NCBI RefSeq assembly: GCF_022829365.1
Contig: NZ_JAKSYJ010000218.1
Span: forward strand, 1 to 33,734
DNA from: Methylobacterium sp. J-077
GTDB taxonomy: Bacteria; Pseudomonadota; Alphaproteobacteria; Rhizobiales; Beijerinckiaceae
DNA: 33,734 nucleotides
Reading direction: 5' to 3'
A program made the position numbers and the translations under genes. This document shows positions 27,493-33,734 of this stretch, in pieces (within the stretch, counting starts at the first letter, position 1; every line of letters begins with the position of its first letter). Under the pieces are notes generated by a model. That model was not told where the DNA came from. It did no database searches and saw only the letters and a list, made by a program, of their open reading frames with translations.

Positions 27493-27507
27493 GTTCATGT
27501 TTTGTTC
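27493..27507 (+). promoter_or_regulatory. LexA (SOS) box upstream of the microprotein
   Basis: GTTC at 27493-27496 and GTTC at 27504-27507 with seven bases between, an exact alphaproteobacterial LexA box. Read on the minus strand it ends right at the CATAATAG -10-like sequence, so bound LexA would cover the promoter of the 34-aa gene. The glycosyltransferase on the other side starts 127 bases away and seems less likely to be the target. Confidence 0.82.
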
Positions 27508-27570
27508 TAAATAAAGAGGCCCGAGCCGGACGAGACCTGCAGCTTCAAATCATGGTAAACAAATAGTGGC

Positions 27571-27584
27571 TTGATACAGATCAG
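27571..27584 (+). promoter_or_regulatory. FNR/FixK-type binding site upstream of the glycosyltransferase
   Basis: TTGAT at 27571-27575, four bases, then ATCAG at 27580-27584: one mismatch to TTGAT-N4-ATCAA. A -10-like TTATG at 27607 places the site near -41 relative to a start at about 27619, the position of class II activation by FNR/FixK/CRP-family proteins. The match could be chance, since the half-site is short. Confidence 0.45.
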
Positions 27585-27633
27585 GCGGGCTGGCATGTCC
27601 CGCGGCTTATGGGGGACGTTCATTATTTGACCG

Positions 27634-29022
27634 GTGGGGTCAAAGGAGCAGGCTATTCCCGCGCACAACATTGGGGGGCGGATCGAGGTCGCTCTCGTGG
27701 CCATCGGGACACATGGCGACGTGCTGCCGTTCATCGCGCTGGGCCACACGCTTCTGGCCCGCGGTCACGGCGTTACGCTGGCTGCGCCGGCCCCGTTCGA
27801 GGCGATGGCACGCCGCGCCGGCCTCGCCTTCCAGCCCCTCGGTTCGGCGGCCGATTACGAGGCCGTGATCGGGCAGCCCGAGCTCTGGCATCCGCGCTGG
27901 GGCTTCCGCCCGATGTTCGACTTCGCCATGCGGGTTGCCGAGACGACCTGTCTGTGGCTCGGCGCGACGCGCGCGCGGGGGGTCGAGCAGATCGTGGTCG
28001 CCTCGCCGCTGGCCTGGGGTGCGCGGCTCGCGCAGGAACTCTACGACATCCCGGCCGCCACGCTGCACGTGATGCCCTTCCTCATCGAGAGCCGGTCCGA
28101 TCCGCCCCGGCTGCCGGGGCTGCCGCTGCCGCGGATCCTCCCGGCGGCGTTGCGCGCCTGGCTCAACCAGGGCGCCGACACGGTGGCGGTCGGCCCGTTC
28201 ACGCTGCCTCCGCTGAACGCGCTGCGTCAGCGCCTGGGCCTCGATCCGGTCACCCGGCTGCGGCACTGGTGGAACAGCCCGACCCGCATGCTGCTGATGT
28301 TCCCGGACTGGTACGCCGCGCCGCAGGCGGATTGGCCGGTCCAGGCTGTGCAGCTCGGCTTCCCGCTGGTCGACCGGTTCGGCGACGTGCCGGCGATGCC
28401 GCCGGAGCTGGAGGCTTTCCTGGCCGACGGCGCGGCGCCGCTCGTGTTCACCTACGGCTCGGCGATGCGCCAGGGCGCATCTTTCTTCGACACCGCTTTG
28501 GCTACCTGCCGCCGGATGGGCCGGCGCGGCGTCCTGCTCGCGCCTCAGGACTGCCAGATCCCGAAGACGCTGCCGCCCGGGATCATCCATCTGCCCTATG
28601 CGCCCTTGAGCGCGCTGCTGCCGCGCAGCGCCGCTCTGATCCACCATGGCGGCGTCGGCACGGTGGCGCAGGCCCTGGCGGCCGGCATCCCGCAGCTCGT
28701 CGTCCCGGTGGCGTTCGACCATTTCGACGAGGGGCGCCGCCTGAAGGACCGGCGGCTCGGCGCGACCCTGAGCCGCCGCGCCTTCCGGCCGGCGCGGGCC
28801 GCCCGCGTCCTCGTCCGGCTGCTGAGCGATCCGGGCGTGGCGCGCGCTTGCGCCCAGGCCAAGGCGCGCATGGCCGAGAGCTCCGACGCGATCATCGCGG
28901 CCTGCGATCACGTCGAGGCGTTGGCGATGCCGGAGGCTGCGACGCCAAGGTCCGAGACGGACGCCGCGTCGCACCCCCGCGACGCCGAAGCCGAGACAGC
29001 CCCGCGGGAACGGCCGGCTTGA
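27634..29022 (+). CDS. UGT/MurG-like glycosyltransferase (family 1)
   Basis: A glycosyltransferase of the GT-B fold, about 455-462 aa, using a nucleotide-activated sugar. The N-terminal Rossmann strand reads IEVALVAIGTHGDVLPFIALGHTLLARGH. The C-terminal sugar-nucleotide motif is HHGGVGTVAQALAAGIPQLVVP, ending in DHFDEGRRL. This is the pattern of rhamnosyl-, sterol- and carotenoid-glucosyltransferases; the acceptor is unknown, perhaps a carotenoid or glycolipid in this pigmented genus. GTG 27634 is the first canonical start, but the perfect AAAGGAG ribosome-binding site at 27642-27648 points to ATT 27655. An FNR-like site lies upstream. Confidence 0.87.
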   Translation: MGSKEQAIPAHNIGGRIEVALVAIGTHGDVLPFIALGHTLLARGHGVTLAAPAPFEAMARRAGLAFQPLGSAADYEAVIGQPELWHPRWGFRPMFDFAMRVAETTCLWLGATRARGVEQIVVASPLAWGARLAQELYDIPAATLHVMPFLIESRSDPPRLPGLPLPRILPAALRAWLNQGADTVAVGPFTLPPLNALRQRLGLDPVTRLRHWWNSPTRMLLMFPDWYAAPQADWPVQAVQLGFPLVDRFGDVPAMPPELEAFLADGAAPLVFTYGSAMRQGASFFDTALATCRRMGRRGVLLAPQDCQIPKTLPPGIIHLPYAPLSALLPRSAALIHHGGVGTVAQALAAGIPQLVVPVAFDHFDEGRRLKDRRLGATLSRRAFRPARAARVLVRLLSDPGVARACAQAKARMAESSDAIIAACDHVEALAMPEAATPRSETDAASHPRDAEAETAPRERPA

Positions 29023-29034
29023 GCCGATCCGATC

Positions 29035-29748
29035 TCAATCGAGCGGCGTGATCAGCCCGTCGCGGATCGTCACCCGGCGATCCATGCGGGCGGCGAGATC
29101 CAGGTTGTGGGTGGCGACCAGGGCTGCGAGGCCCGAGGCCCGCACCAGCGCCATCAGCACCGAGAAGACGTGGCCGGCGGTGCCGGGGTCGAGATTGCCG
29201 GTGGGTTCGTCGGCCAGCAGCAGCCGCGGGCCGTTCGCTACCGCCCGGGCGATGGCGACGCGCTGCTGCTCGCCCCCCGACAGCTCGGCCGGGCGATGCG
29301 GCAGCCGGTCCTTGAGGCCGAGGAAGCTCAGGAGTTCGGTGGCGCGGGCCTTGGCCTCCGCCCGGCCGAGGCCTCGGATCAGCTGCGGCATCACCACGTT
29401 CTCGAGTGCCGAGAATTCCGGCAGCAGATGGTGGAACTGGTAAACGAAGCCCATCTCCTCCCGGCGCAGGCGGGTGCGCTCGACATCCGGCATCGCGGCG
29501 GTGGGCCGGCCGCCGATATAGACCTCGCCGCCATCCGGCCGCTCCAGCAGGCCGGCGAGGTGCAGGAGCGTCGACTTGCCGGCGCCCGAGGGCGCCACCA
29601 GGGCCACCAGTTCTCCGGGCCAGATCGCGAGATCGGCCCCGCGCAGGATGTCCAGGGCCCCTTCGGCCTGGGGATAGCGCCGCTCGACGCGGGCGAAGAA
29701 CAGGGCCGGCACCGGCGGGGTGCCGGCGGGCGGGCTTGCATCGCTCAT
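29035..29748 (-). CDS. lolD: LolD, lipoprotein-release ABC ATPase
   Basis: A 237-aa ATPase that drives extraction of lipoproteins from the inner membrane with LolC/E. Walker A is APSGAGKST at 52-60, the signature is LSGGEQQ at 156-162, Walker B is RLLLADEP at 175-182 and the switch histidine is H214. QFHHLLPEFSALENVVMP is typical of LolD. It follows the lolC/E-type gene by only 13 bases, so they form an operon with the permease first. It converges on the glycosyltransferase. Confidence 0.93.
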   Translation of the reverse strand: MSDASPPAGTPPVPALFFARVERRYPQAEGALDILRGADLAIWPGELVALVAPSGAGKSTLLHLAGLLERPDGGEVYIGGRPTAAMPDVERTRLRREEMGFVYQFHHLLPEFSALENVVMPQLIRGLGRAEAKARATELLSFLGLKDRLPHRPAELSGGEQQRVAIARAVANGPRLLLADEPTGNLDPGTAGHVFSVLMALVRASGLAALVATHNLDLAARMDRRVTIRDGLITPLD

Positions 29749-29761
29749 GGGGTGCGGACCG

Positions 29762-31060
29762 TTAGCCGTAGCGCAGGGCCTGCACCGGATCGAGCCGGGC
29801 GGCGCGCCACGAGGGATAGAGCGTCGCCGCGAGCGACAGCAACAGCGAGGTGATCACCACGGCGGTGATCTCCTTCGGGTTCATCTGGGCCGGGATCTCG
29901 GCGAGGAACCGCACGGTCGGATCCCAGGCGCCGGGAAACAGCACGTGCTGGATCGGCTTGATGTTGAGGGTGATCAGCACGCCGAGCCCGAGGCCGCTCA
30001 GGGTCCCGACCAGCCCGATCAGCGCGCCGTTGATCAAAAAGACCCGCATGATCGTGCCGGGGGTCGCCCCCATGGTGCGCAGGATCGCGATGTCGCTCGA
30101 CTTGTCGCGAACCAGCAGGATCAGGCCCGAGACGATGTTGAGCGTCGCCACCACGACGATCAGGCTGAGGATCAGGAACATCACGTTGCGCTCGACCTCC
30201 AGCGCCCCGAAGAAGGTGCGGTTGCGCTGGCGCCAGTCGGTGAGCAGCACCGGGCGCTCGGCCGCCATCTCCAGGGGCTCGCGCATCTCGCCGACCTGAT
30301 CGGGCTTGTCGACGTAGATCTCGATCATGCTGACGTCGCTCTCCCGGTTGAAGAACGCCTGCGCCTCGGTAAGCGGCATGAACACGAAGGTCTGGTCGAA
30401 CTCGGTCATGCCGACCTCGAACACCGCCTTGACCGCGTAGCTCTTGGTCCGGGGCGCCGTGCCGAAGGGTGTGGACGCGCCCTTGGGCGTCACCAGCGTG
30501 ATGTTGTCCCCGGCCTGCAGCCCGAGGGTATCGGCGAGCCGCCGGCCGATCAGGACGCCGGTGCCGTCGTCGAACCCTTCCAGGGTGCCGCCACGGATCG
30601 AGCTGGAGACCGCGGCCAGCGCGTCGAGATCGGCGGCGCGCACGCCGCGCACGATCACGCCGGAGCCGCCGAATTGCGACGAGGCGAAGGCCTGGCCTTC
30701 CACGAGCGGCACCGCGGCGCGCACGCCCGCCACCTTCGACAGGCGCTCCGAGAGATCGACCCAATCGTTGAACGGGCGGTCGATCGGCGTGGCGAACAGG
30801 TGTCCGTTGATACCGACGATCTTGGAGAGCAGCTCCGCGCGGAACCCGTTCATCACCGAGAGCACGATGATCAGGGTGGCGACGCCGAGCGCGATGCCGA
30901 GCACGGAGAAGAACGCGACCACCGACACGCCGCCGCCCCGGCGGCGCGCCCGCAGGTAGCGGCCGGCGATGATCCACTCGAACGGTGCGAACGGGGCCGT
31001 CCCCTCGCGCAAGGAGGCCGCGAAGCCTCGCACCCGATCGATCGCCGCTGCGCCCGCCAT
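29762..31060 (-). CDS. LolC/LolE-type lipoprotein-release permease
   Basis: A 432-aa inner-membrane protein of the FtsX/MacB fold with an N-terminal membrane segment (GGVSVVAFFSVLGIALGVATLIIVLSV), a long periplasmic domain (about 75-295), and three C-terminal segments (MFLILSLIVVVATLNIVSGLILLV, then two more). LolE and LolC are nearly identical in plan. Many alphaproteobacteria have only one such permease gene paired with lolD, probably acting as a homodimer, and no second permease is seen here. I chose ATG 31060; ATG 31078 is an in-frame alternative. proS lies upstream after a repeat-bearing gap. Confidence 0.91.
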   Translation of the reverse strand: MAGAAAIDRVRGFAASLREGTAPFAPFEWIIAGRYLRARRRGGGVSVVAFFSVLGIALGVATLIIVLSVMNGFRAELLSKIVGINGHLFATPIDRPFNDWVDLSERLSKVAGVRAAVPLVEGQAFASSQFGGSGVIVRGVRAADLDALAAVSSSIRGGTLEGFDDGTGVLIGRRLADTLGLQAGDNITLVTPKGASTPFGTAPRTKSYAVKAVFEVGMTEFDQTFVFMPLTEAQAFFNRESDVSMIEIYVDKPDQVGEMREPLEMAAERPVLLTDWRQRNRTFFGALEVERNVMFLILSLIVVVATLNIVSGLILLVRDKSSDIAILRTMGATPGTIMRVFLINGALIGLVGTLSGLGLGVLITLNIKPIQHVLFPGAWDPTVRFLAEIPAQMNPKEITAVVITSLLLSLAATLYPSWRAARLDPVQALRYG

Positions 31061-31167
31061 GGGGAAAGTCCTACGCATCCTGTGCCGAATGGCCGCCGTG
31101 CCGATGCATGAACACAAATCCAGGCAGAATTGCCTCCCGCAAATCCACTTTCCGGCCGACAGGAACG

Positions 31168-31297
31168 TCACGGGATCCCAAGGGGCAAGCCCTTTGGCGG
31201 GGTATCGGGGCGGAGCCCCGATGTCTCGGGCTTGGCCCTGCACCCACGAAAAGTCTCGGATCCTTTGAGTCCGGGACCCTTTACGGACGCTGTCCGG
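31168..31297. repeat. Hairpin-rich intergenic repeat between proS and the Lol operon
   Basis: Three hairpins lie in this gap: 31178-31197 (CCAAGGGGCAAGCCCTTTGG), 31204-31222 (ATCGGGGC-GGA-GCCCCGAT, perfect 8-bp stem), and 31270-31299 (GTCCGGGA arm against a TCCGGAC arm). The CCAAAGGGC/GCCCTTTGG and GGGGC/GCCCC pattern is that of a multi-copy intergenic repeat in Methylobacterium-like genomes. The gap is 256 bases and holds no gene. One hairpin may also end proS transcription. Confidence 0.6.
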
Positions 31298-31316
31298 ACC
31301 CCGCCGAGAACGGGTT

Positions 31317-32642
31317 TTACACCCGGCGGATGCGCGTCAGCAGGTCGACGGTGGCGAGGCTCTCGCGCTCGCCCCCGGCGCGGCGCTTCAGCTCGACCTT
31401 GCCCTCAGCCAGGCCCTTCGGCCCGACCACCACCTGCCAGGGCAGGCCGATCAGGTCGGCGGTTGCGAACTTCGCGCCCGGCCGCTCGTCGCGGTCGTCG
31501 TAGAGCACGGACAGGCCGGCGGCCTCGAGCTCCGCCTGGATCTGCGCGCAGGCGGCGTCGGTGCCGGCATCGCCGACCTTGAGATTGATCAAGGCTACGT
31601 CGAAGGGCGCGACCGAATCCGGCCAGATGATCCCGGCCTCGTCGTGGCTGGCCTCGATGATCGCCGCCACCAGCCGGCTCGGGCCGATGCCGTAGGAACC
31701 CATATGGACCGGCCGCTCGATCCCGTCCGGCCCGGCGACCTTGGCGCCCATCGGCTCGGAATACTTGGTGCCGAAATAGAAGATGTGCCCGACCTCGATG
31801 CCGCGCGCACTCAGGCGGCTCTCCTCCGGCACCTCCGCGAAGGCCTCCGGCTCGTGGATCTCGTCGGTGGCGGCGTAATGCGAGGTCCAGGCATCGACGA
31901 TACCCTGGAGGCTCGCCACGTCGTCGAAGTCGACGGTCTCGGGCGGCGGCTCGAAATCGAGATAGGCCCGGTCGCAGAACACCTCGCTCTCGCCGGTCTT
32001 GGCCAGGATGATGAACTCGTGGGACAGGTCGCCGCCGATCGGGCCGGTATCGGCGCGCATCGGGATCGCCTTGAGGCCGAGCCCCGCAAAGGTGCGGAGA
32101 TACGCCACGAACATGCGGTTGTAGGCATGGCGCGCGCCGGCCTGGTCGAAGTCGAACGAGTAGGCGTCCTTCATCAGGAACTCGCGCGAGCGCATCGTGC
32201 CGAAGCGCGGCCGCACCTCGTCCCGGAACTTCCACGAGATCTGGTAGAGGTTCTTCGGCAGGTCCTTGTAGGAGCGCACGCTGGCGCGAAAGATCTCGGT
32301 GACCATCTCCTCGGCGGTCGGGCCGTAGAGCATCTCCCGGTCGTGCCGATCCTTCAGGCGCAGCATCTCCTTGCCGTAGGCTTCGTAGCGCCCGGATTCC
32401 CGCCACAGCTCGGCCGATTGCACGGTCGGCATCAGGATCTCGATGGCGCCGGCGCGATCCTGTTCCCGGCGCACCACCGCGCAGACCCGCTCCAGCACCC
32501 GCAGGCCAAGCGGCAGCCACGCGTAGATGCCGGCCGCCTCCTGGCGCACCAAGCCGGCGCGCAGCATCAGGCGGTGGGAGACGATCTCGGCTTCCTTGGG
32601 CGTCTCGCGCAAGGTCGGCATGAAGTAGCGGGACAGACGCAT
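31317..32642 (-). CDS. proS: Prolyl-tRNA synthetase (short, alphaproteobacterial type)
   Basis: A 441-aa class II aminoacyl-tRNA synthetase for proline. Motif 2 reads FRDEVRPRFGTMRSREFLMKDAYSF, and motif 3 is GSYGIGPSRLVAAIIE. The C-terminal anticodon-binding domain follows (ALINLKVGD onward). The protein lacks the YbaK-type editing insertion present between motifs 2 and 3 of the long bacterial ProS, as is usual for alphaproteobacteria. Start MRLSRYFMPTLRETP at 32642; the upstream in-frame ATG at 32711 adds 23 unrelated residues. Confidence 0.96.
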   Translation of the reverse strand: MRLSRYFMPTLRETPKEAEIVSHRLMLRAGLVRQEAAGIYAWLPLGLRVLERVCAVVRREQDRAGAIEILMPTVQSAELWRESGRYEAYGKEMLRLKDRHDREMLYGPTAEEMVTEIFRASVRSYKDLPKNLYQISWKFRDEVRPRFGTMRSREFLMKDAYSFDFDQAGARHAYNRMFVAYLRTFAGLGLKAIPMRADTGPIGGDLSHEFIILAKTGESEVFCDRAYLDFEPPPETVDFDDVASLQGIVDAWTSHYAATDEIHEPEAFAEVPEESRLSARGIEVGHIFYFGTKYSEPMGAKVAGPDGIERPVHMGSYGIGPSRLVAAIIEASHDEAGIIWPDSVAPFDVALINLKVGDAGTDAACAQIQAELEAAGLSVLYDDRDERPGAKFATADLIGLPWQVVVGPKGLAEGKVELKRRAGGERESLATVDLLTRIRRV

Positions 32643-32868
32643 GGTTTCGGAGGCTTGTCTTCGGGGGTTTCGGCCTGGATCCGGCCGGGAGGAACCGAGG
32701 CGCGCGGGCACACAACACGCCGGGGACGTAAATTACAAGCACTGTCGGTCACGGGGCGGCGTAATCGGGCCGCCCCGCCGAGGGCCATGCCGACCGGCCT
32801 GATTGCCCCATTCGGAGTCGATCTGCCCATTTGCCGGCAAGAAAGCGCAGATTTTTCTCGCAGACCCG
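32643..32868. other. proS leader and spacer with a perfect hairpin
   Basis: A 226-base non-coding stretch between the proS start and the divergent promoter at 32869. It holds a perfect 8-bp inverted repeat GGGGCGGC / GCCGCCCC at 32753-32760 and 32769-32776. No coding frame is convincing. The proS promoter must lie here, but I cannot place it. Confidence 0.5.
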
Positions 32869-32897
32869 GTGACAACACGAATTGTTGTTCCTATAAG
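32869..32897 (+). promoter_or_regulatory. Strong sigma-70 promoter of the putative small RNA
   Basis: GTGACA at 32869-32874 (five of six bases of TTGACA), a 17-base spacer, and TATAAG at 32892-32897 (five of six bases of TATAAT). Transcription would start at about 32904. This is the best housekeeping promoter I can see in the window. Confidence 0.7.
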
Positions 32898-32903
32898 CGG
32901 GTC

Positions 32904-33046
32904 GTGATGTTTGCGACGCCCGCAAGAGGCGGCGCAGGGTCCGAGTCTCGGGAGGAAAACCGACCGTCACGCAGGCAATGCGTAGGACAAATCAAAGGTC
33001 GAGCCACTGCAGCTTGAAAAGCAAGGCCTCGGGCCTTGCTTTTTTT
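32904..33046 (+). ncRNA. Putative small RNA of about 143 nt
   Basis: Between the strong promoter at 32869-32897 and the intrinsic terminator at 33019-33046 there is no convincing protein. The only frame from the predicted start is ATG 32907, 36 codons, with no leader and an odd Arg/Gly-rich composition. A hairpin can form at the 5' end (GCGGGTCG against CGACGCCCGC, 32897-32923). I do not recognise 6S, SRP RNA, tmRNA or RNase P. A leaderless 36-aa peptide starting at 32907 remains an alternative. proS is divergent, so it is not a proS leader. Confidence 0.5.
33019..33046 (+). terminator. Strong intrinsic (Rho-independent) terminator
   Basis: A perfect 10-bp stem AAGCAAGGCC / GGCCTTGCTT with a TCG loop is followed by a run of seven T (33040-33046). 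It is the clearest terminator in the window and lies about 115 bases downstream of the strong promoter. Confidence 0.92.
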
Positions 33047-33307
33047 GTTGTTGGACAGCCTCCGCTGCGGCGTTCCCGAGCTTCCCCCCGATCCTTCAAC
33101 CGGTCCCCGGGTGCTGAATGCGGCGCCCTTCGTCTCTCCCATCCGAGCGGGTCGCAGACCGCGGCAATCGGCACCCTGTGAACAGCGGTGAAAGCGCGGA
33201 CAAGTCGATGGTTCGTCGACTACTGGACTTTGCCGGCGCAAGTCATTAACCCGCAACGTCTTTTCGCGGCGCATGGTGGGGCATGGACCTTACCGGGTGA
33301 GCCCGCC

Positions 33308-33508
33308 ATGCACTTCCAGATCCGCCAGGCCGAGCATCTCTGGTCCTGGGTCCTGCTCAACGAAGCCGACGAGATGGTCGCCGAGTCGCATCGGACGTTT
33401 CCATCGGCCGCGCAGGCCTCAGCGGCCGCCCTCGCCTTCGCCCACCTAGTGTCCCGGGCCGGCAAGTCGCTGACGGTGCGCTCGTCCTCCTCCGGCAGGC
33501 TGCTGTAG
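33308..33508 (+). CDS. DUF1508/YegP-like small protein, 66 aa
   Basis: From ATG 33308 (with GGTGAG about five bases upstream), the product begins MHFQIRQAEHLWSWVLLNEA and ends with a Ser-rich tail. The pattern of an aromatic strand, W-x-W, a turn and a strand with ADEMVAESHRTF, then an alpha helix, resembles one DUF1508 (YegP) unit; family function is unknown. The longer open frame from 33188 has an unlikely N-terminus. It lies in an accessory-looking area before the right repeat. Confidence 0.65.
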   Translation: MHFQIRQAEHLWSWVLLNEADEMVAESHRTFPSAAQASAAALAFAHLVSRAGKSLTVRSSSSGRLL

Positions 33509-33586
33509 AGCCCGATCCATTCCCGTCTCCTTCGAGCCTCTCCGGATCAGGTCCAGCGCCGCGAGCCCGGCTGTCCGCGACCCATT

Positions 33587-33722
33587 CCCGGACACGCGTC
33601 AACGTCCCCACCCGCCAATGGCGCCGGGGGCATGGCCCAAGAGATCCAACCACGAGGGACGCGGGACGCCGCGGGGACCCTGGTGTCGGCCAACTACGCG
33701 CGGGGTCCGATCCCCGCGGCGA
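33587..33722. repeat. Right copy of the 136-bp perfect inverted repeat
   Basis: Exact reverse complement of 1-136. The 12 bases after it (33723-33734) have no counterpart only because the left copy is cut by the window edge. The inner boundary lies 45 bases before the ATG at 33632. Confidence 0.97.
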
Positions 33723-33734
33723 CCCGCGGCATCG
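33632..33734 (+). CDS. Partial CDS, N-terminus of an unidentified protein (right copy)
   Basis: ATG 33632 opens a frame to the window edge, 34 codons, starting MAQEIQPRGTRDAAG, with later residues SANYARGPIPAAT. A GGGGG run six bases upstream is a possible ribosome-binding site. The left copy has the same first 30 codons, so this is one of two identical starts. The family is not recognised, and the call rests on the open frame and the shared position. Confidence 0.45.
   Translation, partial: MAQEIQPRGTRDAAGTLVSANYARGPIPAATRGI

Overview
The window is high-GC chromosomal DNA from an alphaproteobacterium of the order Hyphomicrobiales, most probably Methylobacterium or a close relative. The evidence is codon use, the neighbouring lexA/comEC/gltX/gltA genes, a formaldehyde-activating-enzyme homologue, LexA boxes of the alphaproteobacterial GTTC-N7-GTTC type, and short palindromic intergenic repeats of the kind scattered through such genomes. 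I see no prophage, transposase, CRISPR array, rRNA or tRNA. Most of the content is core genome.

Layout. 1-136 and 33587-33722 are a perfect 136-bp inverted repeat. Each copy carries the first codons of the same unidentified gene, pointing outward. 183-1854: a LOV-domain sensor kinase and a single-domain response regulator, translationally coupled and preceded by an EcfG-like promoter; the pair resembles LovK-LovR of Caulobacter. 1899-5696: a secreted protein, a Uma2-family protein, a Fae paralogue lacking the catalytic histidine, an NRAMP-family transporter with an altered metal-site motif, a 71-aa protein and a lipoprotein. 5859-7477: heme oxygenase and lexA, the latter with LexA boxes in its promoter. 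7471-14838: comEC, gltX, a YfdX-family protein, gltA and alkA. 14839-18601: a repeat-bearing gap, parC and recO, with a palindromic mobile-repeat-like element between the last two. 18743-21771: a secreted protein, a ChaC-like cyclotransferase, two small secreted or membrane proteins and a manganese catalase with a likely general-stress promoter. 21975-27166: a LysR regulator, a frameshifted L,D-transpeptidase and dnaE. 27357-29022: a 34-aa membrane microprotein behind a perfect LexA box, then a UGT-type glycosyltransferase behind an FNR/FixK-like site. 29035-32642: lolD, a lolC/E-type permease and proS. 32869-33046: a strong promoter and a strong intrinsic terminator bracket a likely small RNA. 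A DUF1508-like small protein follows.

Three regulatory themes recur. DNA damage: lexA and the microprotein share the same operator, and comEC, recO, alkA and dnaE are repair or DNA-handling genes nearby. General stress and light: the LOV kinase and the Mn catalase both have EcfG-like promoters, and LovK-type kinases feed that pathway in Caulobacter. Oxygen: the glycosyltransferase has an FNR-like site.

The most interesting candidate is the SOS-controlled 34-aa membrane protein at 27357-27461. Its size, topology and operator parallel SidA, the SOS-induced division inhibitor of Caulobacter. The second is the probable small RNA at 32904-33046.
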